Below are positions 53,992-62,337 of a DNA stretch of 64,000 nucleotides, piece after piece. How positions within the stretch are numbered: position 1 is the first letter of the stretch; every line of letters starts with the position of its first letter. Position numbers and translations under genes: made by a program. The notes beneath the pieces are model-generated. The model ran no database searches, was not told where the DNA came from, and was given only the letters and a program-made list of their open reading frames with translations. The stretch spans positions 186,001-250,000 of the forward strand of contig CAVOGX010000010.1 of assembly GCA_963695505.1 (NCBI GenBank), in the 5' to 3' direction. This DNA is from JACSRF01 sp963695505. Its GTDB lineage: Bacteria; Chloroflexota; Anaerolineae; Promineifilales; Promineifilaceae.

Positions 53992-55542
53992 ATGAGATTT
54001 GCACGTTCTTCTGGAGTATTGGTACACCCTACGTCTTTTCCCAGCCGGTATGGCGTGGGTGATTTGGGGGAGGCGGCTTATCGCTTTGTGGATTTTTTGG
54101 TGGAAGCGCGGCAGTCTTTGTGGCAAATTTTGCCGCTGGGGCCCACGGGTTACGCCGATTCACCTTATCAATGTTTTTCGGCCTTTGCCGGAAATCCGCT
54201 GCTGATTAGCCCGGACAGGTTGATTGCCGAGGGATTGCTGCCGGAAACGGCCGTTTCCTACGTGCCTCCCTTCCCCAGCGAAATCGTCGATTATGGCCCC
54301 GTCATCGCTTACAAAGAGAGCCTGCTGACCCAGGCTTACCAGCACTTCCGCGCTCACGGCACGGCCGAGCAGCGTGATGCTTTAGAAGAGTTTTGCATCG
54401 AACAAGAATATTGGCTCGAAGACTTCGCCCTTTTCATGGCCGTCAAAAATTACCATGCCAGCCATGAAGGCGGCGTGTGGAACACCTGGCCCGCCGATAT
54501 TGCCCGCCGCGAACCGGAAGCAATGGCCGACTGGTTTGCCCGGCTGGCCGAAGCCGTAGAGCGGCACAAATTCTGGCAGTTTCTCTTTTTCCGGCAGTGG
54601 CTGGATTTGAAGGAGTACGCCAACGAGCGCGGCATCAAAATCGTGGGGGACATCCCCATTTTTGTGGCCTACGACAGCGCCGACGTGTGGGCCAATCCCG
54701 ACCTGTTCTTCCTGAATGAGGACGGCTCGCCACAATTTATTGCCGGGGTGCCGCCGGATTACTTCAGCGAAACTGGCCAGCGCTGGGGCAACCCGCTGTA
54801 CCGCTGGCCGCGCATGGCCAAAAACAATTACGCCTGGTGGGTCAAGCGGCTGGAAATGACCTTCACCCAGGCGGACATTGTGCGCATTGACCATTTCCGC
54901 GGCTTTGACGCCTTCTGGGAGATTCCTGCCGACGAGCCAACGGCCGTTAAAGGACGCTGGGTGAAGGGTCCGGGCGCTGACTTCTTCGAGAAAATGCGGG
55001 CGCAGTTGGGCGACCTGCCCATCATTGCCGAAGATTTAGGCGTAATTACCCCGGCAGTGCGCGACCTGCGTGACCGCTTTGATTTTCCGGGGATGAAAAT
55101 TTTGCAGTTTGCCTTTGGCGGCGAGCGCAACAGCAGCTTTTTACCCCATAACTTCGAGACGCCCAACTGCGTGGTGTACACCGGCACCCATGACAATGAC
55201 ACAACTTTAGGTTGGTACAACAGCGCCAATGAGTGGGAACGGGACCACATTCGCCGCTACCTGGGGGTAGATGGGCGCAATATTGTCTGGGACATGATTC
55301 GCCTGGCGTGGATGTCGGTGGCGGATACGGCCGTTGCTACCATGCAAGACCTGATGCAGTTGGGCACGGAAGCGCGCATGAACTTCCCCGGCAAAACCGG
55401 CGGCTACTGGCGCTGGCGCTACAAGCCAGAGATGCTGCAGCCAAGCATTGCCAGCCGCCTGCACGAGCTGACCGAGCTGTACGGCCGTATTCCCTCCGAG
55501 GAGGAAGTGACTGAGGTTACCATAGAGGCGGAAGAGGAGTAG
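53992..55542 (+). CDS. malQ: 4-alpha-glucanotransferase
   Basis: GH77 amylomaltase/D-enzyme of 516 aa that disproportionates alpha-1,4-glucans. SGVLVHPTSFPSRYGVGDLG and WQILPLGPTGYADSPYQ are the N-terminal signature. GDIPIFVAYDSADVWAN, VRIDHFRGFDAFWEIP (nucleophile Asp), IIAEDLGVITPAV (acid/base Glu) and GTHDNDTTLGWY (stabiliser Asp) give the complete catalytic set. ATG 53992 after AAGGAATTACT. Works with GlgA in glycogen turnover. Confidence 0.96.
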   Translation: MRFARSSGVLVHPTSFPSRYGVGDLGEAAYRFVDFLVEARQSLWQILPLGPTGYADSPYQCFSAFAGNPLLISPDRLIAEGLLPETAVSYVPPFPSEIVDYGPVIAYKESLLTQAYQHFRAHGTAEQRDALEEFCIEQEYWLEDFALFMAVKNYHASHEGGVWNTWPADIARREPEAMADWFARLAEAVERHKFWQFLFFRQWLDLKEYANERGIKIVGDIPIFVAYDSADVWANPDLFFLNEDGSPQFIAGVPPDYFSETGQRWGNPLYRWPRMAKNNYAWWVKRLEMTFTQADIVRIDHFRGFDAFWEIPADEPTAVKGRWVKGPGADFFEKMRAQLGDLPIIAEDLGVITPAVRDLRDRFDFPGMKILQFAFGGERNSSFLPHNFETPNCVVYTGTHDNDTTLGWYNSANEWERDHIRRYLGVDGRNIVWDMIRLAWMSVADTAVATMQDLMQLGTEARMNFPGKTGGYWRWRYKPEMLQPSIASRLHELTELYGRIPSEEEVTEVTIEAEEE

Positions 55543-55593
55543 TCTGGTGGTTTGACTTTCCCCCCTCTCTATGGCAAAATCAACTCGCTTTTG

Positions 55594-55665
55594 GCCCCTG
55601 TAGCTCAGTGGATAGAGCGTCGGCCTCCGAAGCCGGAAGCCCGTGTTCGAGTCACGGCAGGGGCA
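55594..55665 (+). tRNA. tRNA-Arg (anticodon CCG)
   Basis: Cloverleaf seen by eye. Acceptor GCCCCTG/CAGGGGC, D-stem GCTC/GAGC, anticodon stem TCGGC/GCCGG with loop CTCCGAA giving anticodon CCG at 55627-55629, T-arm CCGTG-TTCGAGT-CACGG. Discriminator A; CCA not encoded. Followed by a terminator made of two ACGGCCGT palindromes. Confidence 0.95.
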
Positions 55666-55683
55666 CTTAACTTGATAGCAGCT

Positions 55684-55717
55684 AAAACGGCCGTTCTGCA
55701 TGAGGACGGCCGTTTTT
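55684..55717 (+). terminator. Terminator built from two copies of the ACGGCCGT palindrome (after tRNA-Arg)
   Basis: AAAACGGCCGT (55684-55694) pairs with ACGGCCGTTTT (55706-55716) over an 11-base loop, followed by T and CATTCCG. It ends the tRNA transcript. Confidence 0.75.
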
Positions 55718-55821
55718 CATTCCGGTAAATATCTCAGGCACGGATTGTGGGGCGAAAACGGCCGTATGGGCTGGCCTTCAATAAAGTGAATTTGTCACCA
55801 GGAATTTATGATTTTTATCAA

Positions 55822-55850
55822 TTGACAACATTGGTATTGGTGGATGTAAA
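55822..55850 (+). promoter_or_regulatory. Outward promoter upstream of the gene cassettes
   Basis: -35 TTGACA (55822-55827, consensus), 17-base spacer, weak -10 TGTAAA (55845-55850; alternative TAAAAT at 55847). It reads toward the cassettes, as an integron Pc promoter would. The 55717-55939 spacer otherwise holds two ACGGCCGT sites and a hairpin. Confidence 0.45.
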
Positions 55851-55908
55851 ATAGCGTAGTCGGGTTACATGAACGGCCGTTGGCGGCCCATTAGTCACAA
55901 AACAGCGG

Positions 55909-55946
55909 TTTAGACTGCTTCATGCAGTCTAAAAAAATAGTTAGGC
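55909..55946 (+). other. Left boundary of the cassette array: hairpin plus GTTAGGC recombination core
   Basis: TTTAGACTGC/GCAGTCTAAA 10-bp perfect stem (55909-55933) is followed by GTTAGGC at 55940-55946. GTTAGGC fits GTTRRRY and is the exact complement of GCCTAAC at 56658, the left end of the first cassette's attC, as required for a cassette inserted at G^TTAGGC. It may be attI-like. Confidence 0.55.
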
Positions 55947-55990
55947 AACTATAACAGAAAATCATCGATTTGGTGGGTTGGAAAGGTAGA

Positions 55991-56617
55991 ATGTCATTCT
56001 CAGGGTATCAAGCACAATGGGTGTCAGTGTTTAGGAGGAATGTAAAGTCAAATCCACTGATCTTTACACTGACCCTTATCGTTCTAGCAAAAATCCTAAT
56101 CAGTTTTCTGCTGGGATTTCACCCGTTCTTTGCTTCCTTCATCCCAATCGGTATTCTTTTGTGGCTCGTAGGATTCTTACTAGCAGGTATCTGTCTGATT
56201 TTCAGTTTGAGAAAGGCGATTCGTCGTCAGACCTTCATGCGCTTTACAGGGGTTTGGTTATCGTTGGCTTTTCTAAATCTTATGCCCGGTATCTTTGCCT
56301 CAGCGACAGGCTCCATGATTGCGCTTTACCTGGCTGGGCCCGAACAGGTTGTTGCTGAAGGAAGAGAACTGATAAGAAATGCGCAATTGGCAGAGGCTGG
56401 CAATTGTGAAATTGCTTATCCAGGTTGTGGTCAAATAATGGAACATCCACCTGCAATTACTCGGGTTCATCCTGTTTACGTTAGGGTTACCGACGAGTAT
56501 GTATTGATCAAAAAGTTCGGTATCGGAGACGTAGCAGGCTTCAAGATATACCCTGAAGGCATTAATCCACCGGGAATAAGATTGCGAGACGGATTGTACT
56601 GGATTGATGCATGGTAA
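55991..56617 (+). CDS. Integron cassette gene 1: membrane protein of unknown function
   Basis: About 208 aa; ATG 55991 with AAAGGT upstream. Three hydrophobic helices (IFTLTLIVLAKILISFLLGF, FIPIGILLWLVGFLLAGICL, FTGVWLSLAFLNLMPGIFAS) are followed by an extracytoplasmic domain with ANCEIAYPGCGQ-like Cys pair (GNCEIAYPGCGQ) and GDGLYWIDAW-type end. No family recognised. Lower GC than neighbours and no ACGGCCGT octamer, consistent with foreign DNA. It begins 45 bp after the recombination core and its stop lies 41 bp before attC, the usual cassette layout. Confidence 0.65.
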   Translation: MSFSGYQAQWVSVFRRNVKSNPLIFTLTLIVLAKILISFLLGFHPFFASFIPIGILLWLVGFLLAGICLIFSLRKAIRRQTFMRFTGVWLSLAFLNLMPGIFASATGSMIALYLAGPEQVVAEGRELIRNAQLAEAGNCEIAYPGCGQIMEHPPAITRVHPVYVRVTDEYVLIKKFGIGDVAGFKIYPEGINPPGIRLRDGLYWIDAW

Positions 56618-56657
56618 GAGACGATTGAGCAAGATCGTATGACGTGCATAATTTGCT

Positions 56658-56763
56658 GCCTAACAATGCTATCAGCGGAGCGGCGAGATCGGGGCTCATG
56701 TGAGTCATTCCGTTGGTTAAAGGTCCTTGACCGGCCCGCCGCCCGCTGAAGCTGGCGTTGGGC
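56658..56763 (+). other. attC site 1 of an integron gene cassette
   Basis: GCCTAAC (RYYYAAC, 56658-56664) and GTTGGGC (GTTRRRY, 56757-56763) bound 106 bp. Inside, CAGCGGAGCGGCG pairs with CGCCGCCCGCTG, followed by the extrahelical AAG typical of attC right halves. GCCTAAC is the perfect complement of the GTTAGGC at the start of cassette 1. Confidence 0.75.
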
Positions 56764-56822
56764 GGCCTATCTGTATTGAGTTGGATGAATTTGGCATCTG
56801 TGGCCTTGCGAAAAGGAGCAAG

Positions 56823-57377
56823 ATGAGCAACGAAGTAGTTTTGTTACTAGCTGGCGCAGCTATAGCGCTAGGCAGCAGTCTGATTACGACAGTCTTCACG
56901 ACTTTTCTCAAACATCGCATGGACAAGCGAGTGAGGACGGAGGAAAAGACAGAACAAGCCCACCACCTTATGGGAAAGATGAGTGTGCTGGTTACAGATG
57001 AGCAAGGGGATTGGATAATCACCTGGCAGAAGCAGTCTCAGAAGCTTGACGAGTTCTTGCGCGTAAGCAAGCACGACCCCAACAAACTTTCCGGACTCAT
57101 CGGCCTAATCGAGGCTGGTCTGGAACACAGGGATAAGTTTGAGAAAAAGACCGAGATACTTGAGGCAGAGCGGGATAAGCTTGAGAAAAAGGTTCAAAGG
57201 CTAGAGGCAGAACGTTGTCAGCTAGAGGCAGAACACTCTCGACTAGAGACAGAACGTTGTCAGCTAGAGGCGGAACATGCCCGGCTGGAAAGTGAACAAG
57301 AGGAGCTGAAAAGCGAGCAAGAGGACCTGAAAAGGCAAGCTAGAGACCTAGAGAGCCAAAGAGGGAGAAGTCCATAG
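56823..57377 (+). CDS. Integron cassette gene 2: membrane-anchored coiled-coil protein
   Basis: About 184 aa from ATG 56823, behind AGGAGC. The N-terminal helix (VVLLLAGAAIALGSSLITTV) anchors it. A middle segment has GKMSVLVTDEQGDWI. The C-terminal 85 residues are a charged coiled coil built from repeated units L-E-x-E-R/H-x-x-L-E-x-E, with nucleotide-level duplications (CTAGAGGCAGAACG recurring at 57200-57270). No family recognised. Lacks the lineage octamer; lies inside a cassette bounded by GTTGGGC and GCCCAAC. Confidence 0.65.
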   Translation: MSNEVVLLLAGAAIALGSSLITTVFTTFLKHRMDKRVRTEEKTEQAHHLMGKMSVLVTDEQGDWIITWQKQSQKLDEFLRVSKHDPNKLSGLIGLIEAGLEHRDKFEKKTEILEAERDKLEKKVQRLEAERCQLEAEHSRLETERCQLEAEHARLESEQEELKSEQEDLKRQARDLESQRGRSP

Positions 57378-57406
57378 TGTTTTCTGCCTATCGCACCAGT
57401 GTGGCC

Positions 57407-57534
57407 GCCCAACACCACTTGCAGCCGATGCTGCTTCGCGGCCTTGTATCGCGGCACGATTTGGTTATGTGAGGTACCTTGAATTGAAGCACACTTTGGA
57501 CAAGTCGCGGCGCGGCTGAAGCACACCTTTAAAC
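57407..57534 (+). other. attC site 2 of an integron gene cassette (right end degenerate)
   Basis: GCCCAAC (57407-57413) is the exact complement of GTTGGGC that starts cassette 2. GCAGCCG pairs with CGGCTGAAGC near 57515, keeping the extrahelical AA. The expected GTTRRRY end reads TTTAAAC (57528-57534), one substitution away. Confidence 0.6.
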
Positions 57535-57617
57535 CAGTAAAATTACCAGAGCGCCCGGTCTAAAAGCCTTAACATCTATACCTTCTAGGCTACTAGGGCA
57601 TAAACTCAGGTACAGCG

Positions 57618-57650
57618 AAAACGGCCGTTCTGCACAGAACGGCCGTTTTT
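57618..57650. terminator. Bidirectional terminator built from two ACGGCCGT palindromes
   Basis: AAAACGGCCGTTCTG (57618-57632) and CAGAACGGCCGTTTT (57635-57649) form a 15-bp perfect stem with T on one side and A on the other. It is nearly identical, including CATTCCG, to the tRNA terminator 1.9 kb upstream. It would close the minus-strand gene at 57677. Confidence 0.7.
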
Positions 57651-57676
57651 CATTCCGCTATATGGCTTTGCGCCGC

Positions 57677-58666
57677 CTAAGGGCTGGTGGTCGGGGTTGG
57701 TTCCGGCGTTGCGACCGGGGGGGCGATTGTACCCGTTTCCACGGCCGTCGGTTCAGGCGTGGGGGGCAGTTCCGGTAAGGCAATGCGCAGCGCCAGCACG
57801 CCGTCCAACGCGTCCCAGGCCTGCTCCAGGTCCAGGGCGGCCCCGCCGGGGTTGCCCGGCAAATTGGCCAGCGCCTGCGCCAGCCGGGTTTGCGCCTGGG
57901 TCAGCAGCGCTGCCTGCTCTTCCGGGAAAGTGGTAGCCAATGCCGCCGCCACGCCGGCGGCAAGCTGAATATCGTCGGTGGCCAGCCCCAAATTGCTCTC
58001 CACCAGCCGCAGCCGGGCGCGGGTCACCAGCTCCCAGGCGCGGAAGAGTATCAGGGTGTCTTGCACCTCCCCTACCGTGAGGGTGACCACCTGGCTGGCG
58101 TCAATGGCCGCGCTGGCCTGCGAAGCCGCCGTCACGGCGGCTTGCTCCAGACCGGATACCTGCTCATTGAGCTGGGTGACTTCAGCGCGGACACCGTCCA
58201 TGTCTCCGCCCAGGGCGTCTACCTGGCTGGTGTTGTCAATGAGGTCGCTTTGCAAGGCGCCCAACCCTTCTTCCAGGGTAGCGGCCCGTGCGGCCAGCGC
58301 CTCATCGGCGCTGTTGACCGCAGCATTCAGGTCAGAAACGGCCGTTTCCTGGTCCATCAGCGACGTCCGTAAATTCGCCAGCCGTTCATCCAGCGCTGCA
58401 ATATCGGCCTGCAAGCCATCAATCTGGCCCATTTGATCCGGGTTTTGGGCAATGATGTCGTTTACATTCTCCCGCAGCAAGGCCAGCGACTGCTCGTTGG
58501 CGCTGACGCGAGTGGTCACGCTGTCAAAAGAGCGCTGCAGTTCCCGGGTGCCGAAATAGCCCGCCACCACGAGGATCAGCAATATGGACAAGGTAAACAA
58601 TGTCACGAGAAACGCCCGCAGCAGGCGGCGAACAAAACCGGGACGATTGGTGTCATTTGTGCTCAT
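57677..58666 (-). CDS. Membrane-anchored coiled-coil protein with proline-rich tail
   Basis: About 329 aa. A short basic N-terminus (RPGFVRRLLRAF) and one helix (LVTLFTLSILLILVVAGYF) are followed by about 170 residues of coiled coil (QIDGLQADIAALDERLANLR, DGVRAEVTQLNEQVSGLEQA), then a helical domain (FRAWELVTRARLRLVESNLG) and a Pro/Thr tail (PTPEPTAVETG). No enzymatic motif. Design mirrors the neighbouring HhH/coiled-coil protein, and the two adjacent genes may work together in envelope organisation (inference). Confidence 0.7.
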   Translation of the reverse strand: MSTNDTNRPGFVRRLLRAFLVTLFTLSILLILVVAGYFGTRELQRSFDSVTTRVSANEQSLALLRENVNDIIAQNPDQMGQIDGLQADIAALDERLANLRTSLMDQETAVSDLNAAVNSADEALAARAATLEEGLGALQSDLIDNTSQVDALGGDMDGVRAEVTQLNEQVSGLEQAAVTAASQASAAIDASQVVTLTVGEVQDTLILFRAWELVTRARLRLVESNLGLATDDIQLAAGVAAALATTFPEEQAALLTQAQTRLAQALANLPGNPGGAALDLEQAWDALDGVLALRIALPELPPTPEPTAVETGTIAPPVATPEPTPTTSP

Positions 58667-58738
58667 TTAAAACTCCTCTTTTTTGCGAGAGCAAGAGCGA
58701 GAGGCTAATTATCATAACTCTGGCTCTAACCTCGATTT

Positions 58739-59941
58739 CTAGCTTTCGGCGGTGGGCTGCCCAATGGGGGTAGCCGTGGGGCGCGGCGTGCGCGTGGGCA
58801 TCAGCGTGGGTGTGGGCGTGCTGCTGGGCGCCGACCCTGTGGGGCTGGCTGCCGGACTGCCGCCAGTTACCGTGGGTGTGGGCGTGCTGGTAACCGTGGT
58901 CGTTACCTGCAGCGTGGGCGCTATGCCGCCCTCAAAATCGACCAGCAAGGCGCGCAGTCCGGCTAAAAAGGCGTCAAAAGCCTCTGCCGCCGCAGCGACA
59001 TTATCCACCCGCTCGGCCATAACGGCCGTTTCCTCTTCCAGTTGGGCCAATTCTGCCGCCACGCCTGCCAATCCCGCCTCGGCCGTAGCCTGCGCCTGAA
59101 ACATCTCCCCCTGCCGCGTGGCCACCGCTTCCACAGCCGGAATGTAGGTATCCAACTGCTGCGCCGCCGCCGCTCCTTGCGCTTCCGCCGTGCCCAATTG
59201 GGCCTGCAGCTCCGCCTGGCGCTGCTGTAAGTTGCCCACTTCACTGCGCAGGCGGCTTGTTTCCTGGGTAAATTGCAAACGGCCGTTGTTCAACGCCGCC
59301 AGCACAGCCAGCGAGAGCACCATCCCCAGCAGCGCGCCGAGCAGCGAACCCAGCAAGATAAAAACGCAGCCCCGCCGCTGCGATGGGGCCATGCCCGTTG
59401 GCGTTGGCGGAGGCGCGGCTTGCCGGGCTGGGGTTTCCTCAGCGGTCATCTCTGGCAAAACGATCGGCTCCATCTCTTCTTCGACTGCTGAATCAGCCAC
59501 TGCTTCATCCGCTGCTTCAGCGCCTGCTTCTGGCTCCGCTCCTAAGACCGCTTCCGGTTCCGGGGCTTCGGCAGGCTCCGTCTCTGGCTCTGCAACGGCC
59601 GTTTCCACCGGTTCGGGCGCAATCGATTCTGTTGGTTCACTTTGCGGCGTAGTTTTTGCCCCAGTTTGGGCCGTTTCCGCTTCCTGTGCGGGTTCTTCCA
59701 TGTCTGCTTCAGCTCCTTCTGTGGCCGCGGGTGGCGGGCTTACCGTCACCCGGTCTGCTATCTGGCGCACCATCCGCTCGGATATGCCGGGAACCGCCGC
59801 CAGCTCGATGATTTCTTCAAAAGGGTGCACCGTTTGGCGATACTCCACTATGCGCGCCGCCAGCACCTCACCAATGCCCGGCAAAGCAGCCAGGTTGTCT
59901 ACATCCGCTTGATTTATGTCAATTATAACAGCTTCTTCCAT
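58739..59941 (-). CDS. Helix-hairpin-helix protein with membrane helix and coiled-coil region
   Basis: About 400 aa from ATG 59941. The N-terminal ~65 residues are a ComEA-like double HhH DNA-binding unit: INQADVDNLAALPGIGEVLA and AAVPGISERMVRQI. A long acidic Glu/Ala/Pro linker follows (about 70-195), then a membrane helix (GCVFILLGSLLGALLGMVLS), a coiled coil (RLRSEVGNLQQRQAELQAQL) and a Thr/Pro/Ser tail. HhH before and coiled coil after one helix implies a cytoplasmic DNA-binding end and an external stalk. The downstream gene at 57677 has the same outer design. Confidence 0.75.
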   Translation of the reverse strand: MEEAVIIDINQADVDNLAALPGIGEVLAARIVEYRQTVHPFEEIIELAAVPGISERMVRQIADRVTVSPPPAATEGAEADMEEPAQEAETAQTGAKTTPQSEPTESIAPEPVETAVAEPETEPAEAPEPEAVLGAEPEAGAEAADEAVADSAVEEEMEPIVLPEMTAEETPARQAAPPPTPTGMAPSQRRGCVFILLGSLLGALLGMVLSLAVLAALNNGRLQFTQETSRLRSEVGNLQQRQAELQAQLGTAEAQGAAAAQQLDTYIPAVEAVATRQGEMFQAQATAEAGLAGVAAELAQLEEETAVMAERVDNVAAAAEAFDAFLAGLRALLVDFEGGIAPTLQVTTTVTSTPTPTVTGGSPAASPTGSAPSSTPTPTLMPTRTPRPTATPIGQPTAES

Positions 59942-59951
59942 GATCTGCCTC

Positions 59952-62189
59952 CTATGCCAGGGCGCTTTCGTCGCCAGAGTCGCGCACAAAAACGCAGGTA
60001 CCGTCTACCACCTCAATGGCCCGGGCAATAAACTCCAGGTCGGGCCGGGCCTGCAAGCCTAAAATCGTCAGGTCGGCGCGCGGCGCCTGCGCCAGCACCT
60101 GCCAAAAGCTCCCCTGGTACAAGTGCAAAGTCGTGCTGGCGGGCAGCCGGGCCAGGCTAATTAATTCTTGTAAGAAGGGGCGCGCCTGGGATTCCATTTC
60201 TTCATCGTCCACGACCATGCACAGGTTGATACGGCCGTGCCAATTCCGCGCCACCTGATATGCCAGCAGCACAGCTAGATCCAGGTTCGCCAGGCGCAGC
60301 GCCAGCTTCCAGTCCGGGCCTTGCTCCCGCACCCACACGTTGATCACCTGCTCCTGTCCCATTCCCGTTAAACCATGCTGCGCATACAGCACCACCGCCA
60401 CGCGATAAGATGGCGCTCGCTCCAGCAGCCGCACCCAAGCCTCCGGGTCGCCCATTTGCCCTTCCCGGGGCAGCGCCGGCATAAACAAAATATTGGGCCG
60501 GAAATAGCTGCTGCTCAACACCTCCATCGTCGCCCGCACGCCGGTCACGAAGTCCGCTTCTTCCAGCAAAATAGACCGCCCACCAATGCCGTAACGGCCG
60601 AAAGCAGCCACCTGTTCCGGCAGGGCGGCCACGTTAGCCCGCTGCTCCGGCGGGTAAATGCCCAGCGCTCGCACCGACCCTTGCGGTGAGGTAATGGCGC
60701 ACAGGAAGCGAAAGATGCCCATCAACTGCTTGCTGGAGGTTACCGGAACCAGCAAATTGGGGCTCCATGTGCGCTCCGGTGAAGGAGGCATTTTGCTCAC
60801 CCGCTCCACGGCCCAGTTGGCCAGGGTCAAGAAGAGGCCGCTGCGCACGTCTTCCCAGGGCGTGTTGAGGTGGCGGCGCAGCAAATAGCCATAAATGCTC
60901 AAGGTCACCACGATGGCTACCAGGCTGAATATTGGGTTCACCAAAAACATCACAAATAGGCAGCCCATCATGCCCACGAAAGGCACAACGCGCGGAATGG
61001 CAAAGGTCGGGCGAAAGCTGACCATGCCCAGCGTTTGCTCAATGAGCACCACGGCATTCAACGAAAAGTACGTAATGAGGAAGAACATGGTAATGAGTGG
61101 GGCTATGGCGTTCAACCCGCCGGCCATCCAGGCGAACAGCAAGGTTATCAGCACAATGCCGCCGGTGGCGAGCATGGCGTTGCGCGGTTCGTTACTGGAT
61201 GACTCTTTGGCCAGTAAACGGCCGTATGGCAGCACGCCGTGGCTGCCCAGGGCTTGCAGCACCCGTGGCGCAGCCAGCAGCGATCCCAACGCCGATGAAA
61301 ACGTGGCCCCCAACAACCCGGCTAAAATCGCCCACCCCCAATATGCCTTGTCCACCATGACCGTGGTTGTGTTCAATAAATCATCGACGGCCGCCACGCG
61401 AGACAGCCAATAAGCCAGGGCGAGGTATATGACCAAGGTCAGTCCAACAGCACTCATGGTGCCTTTTGGGATGCTCTCGCGGGGGTCTTGCAGCGCACCG
61501 CTCAGGCTAATGCCGGCCATAATGCCGGTGACGGCCGGGAAAAACACAGAAAAGATATACCAAAAATTGCCATCGGGGAATGCCCCCCACAACTGCACTT
61601 CCTGCACCATGCCCGGCTGCGCTTCTGTGGGGAAACTGCCCAAAACAATCGAGAACAGAGAAATACCTACGATGGCCAAAATAAGAAACTGAATGCGTGA
61701 GGCCAGTTTGGCGCTGACGTAGGCAATGGCAAAAACGATGACAAAGGTAATCAGAACTATCCACAGTTCTGACCAGCGCGAACCCGCGCCAAAAATGCGC
61801 TGCCATCCTTCCATAAAGGCAAAAATGTAGAGCACGGTAGATATGGCCTGGGCCAGGTACAGCGGGACGCTGATGCTGCCACCCACTTCCAGACCTAACG
61901 ATTGCGAAATGATGGAAAACGCCCCACCCGCCCCAACGCGAATGTTGGTGGCGATGGAAGACACGGAAAGGCCGGTCGTAACAGTAATGACGTGGGCCAG
62001 CAAAATTATGACAATGGCACCCAGTAAACCGGCATTCCCCACTACCCAACCCAGGCGTAAATACATAATTGCGCCCAAAATGGTCAGGACAGTGGGTACA
62101 AACACGCCGGCAAAGGTGCCAAATTTTTTATCGCTGCCTGCGGCTGACCCCGTGAAGCGGGTAAGAACGGTTTGGAGGTTAGTAGCCAT
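59952..62189 (-). CDS. SLC12-like cation-chloride cotransporter family permease
   Basis: APC-superfamily membrane protein of 745 aa. The first helix region FGTFAGVFVPTVLTILGAIM followed by YLRLGWVVGNAGLLGAI is the signature of Na-K-Cl/K-Cl cotransporters. SISVPLYLAQAISTVLYIFA and VFFPAVTGIMAGISLSGALQDP are conserved core segments. About 12 helices lie in residues 25-440; the last ~300 residues are a soluble domain (SSYRVAVVLYAQHGL-type alpha/beta sheet). It lies 10 bp upstream of the HhH gene on the same strand, probably one transcript. Ion specificity is unknown. Confidence 0.88.
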   Translation of the reverse strand: MATNLQTVLTRFTGSAAGSDKKFGTFAGVFVPTVLTILGAIMYLRLGWVVGNAGLLGAIVIILLAHVITVTTGLSVSSIATNIRVGAGGAFSIISQSLGLEVGGSISVPLYLAQAISTVLYIFAFMEGWQRIFGAGSRWSELWIVLITFVIVFAIAYVSAKLASRIQFLILAIVGISLFSIVLGSFPTEAQPGMVQEVQLWGAFPDGNFWYIFSVFFPAVTGIMAGISLSGALQDPRESIPKGTMSAVGLTLVIYLALAYWLSRVAAVDDLLNTTTVMVDKAYWGWAILAGLLGATFSSALGSLLAAPRVLQALGSHGVLPYGRLLAKESSSNEPRNAMLATGGIVLITLLFAWMAGGLNAIAPLITMFFLITYFSLNAVVLIEQTLGMVSFRPTFAIPRVVPFVGMMGCLFVMFLVNPIFSLVAIVVTLSIYGYLLRRHLNTPWEDVRSGLFLTLANWAVERVSKMPPSPERTWSPNLLVPVTSSKQLMGIFRFLCAITSPQGSVRALGIYPPEQRANVAALPEQVAAFGRYGIGGRSILLEEADFVTGVRATMEVLSSSYFRPNILFMPALPREGQMGDPEAWVRLLERAPSYRVAVVLYAQHGLTGMGQEQVINVWVREQGPDWKLALRLANLDLAVLLAYQVARNWHGRINLCMVVDDEEMESQARPFLQELISLARLPASTTLHLYQGSFWQVLAQAPRADLTILGLQARPDLEFIARAIEVVDGTCVFVRDSGDESALA

Positions 62190-62337
62190 TTCTTTTCATC
62201 TTTAGGAAATTGTGCTCATTTATTGACGATCTTGGGGTCCATTATAAGGCATCTTGGCAGATTTTTGCCGCGCAAAGCGGAGAAAGTGGTAAAATGTGCG
62301 GCGTACTGGCCTGACAGCCAGGGAAGGATTGGAGACA

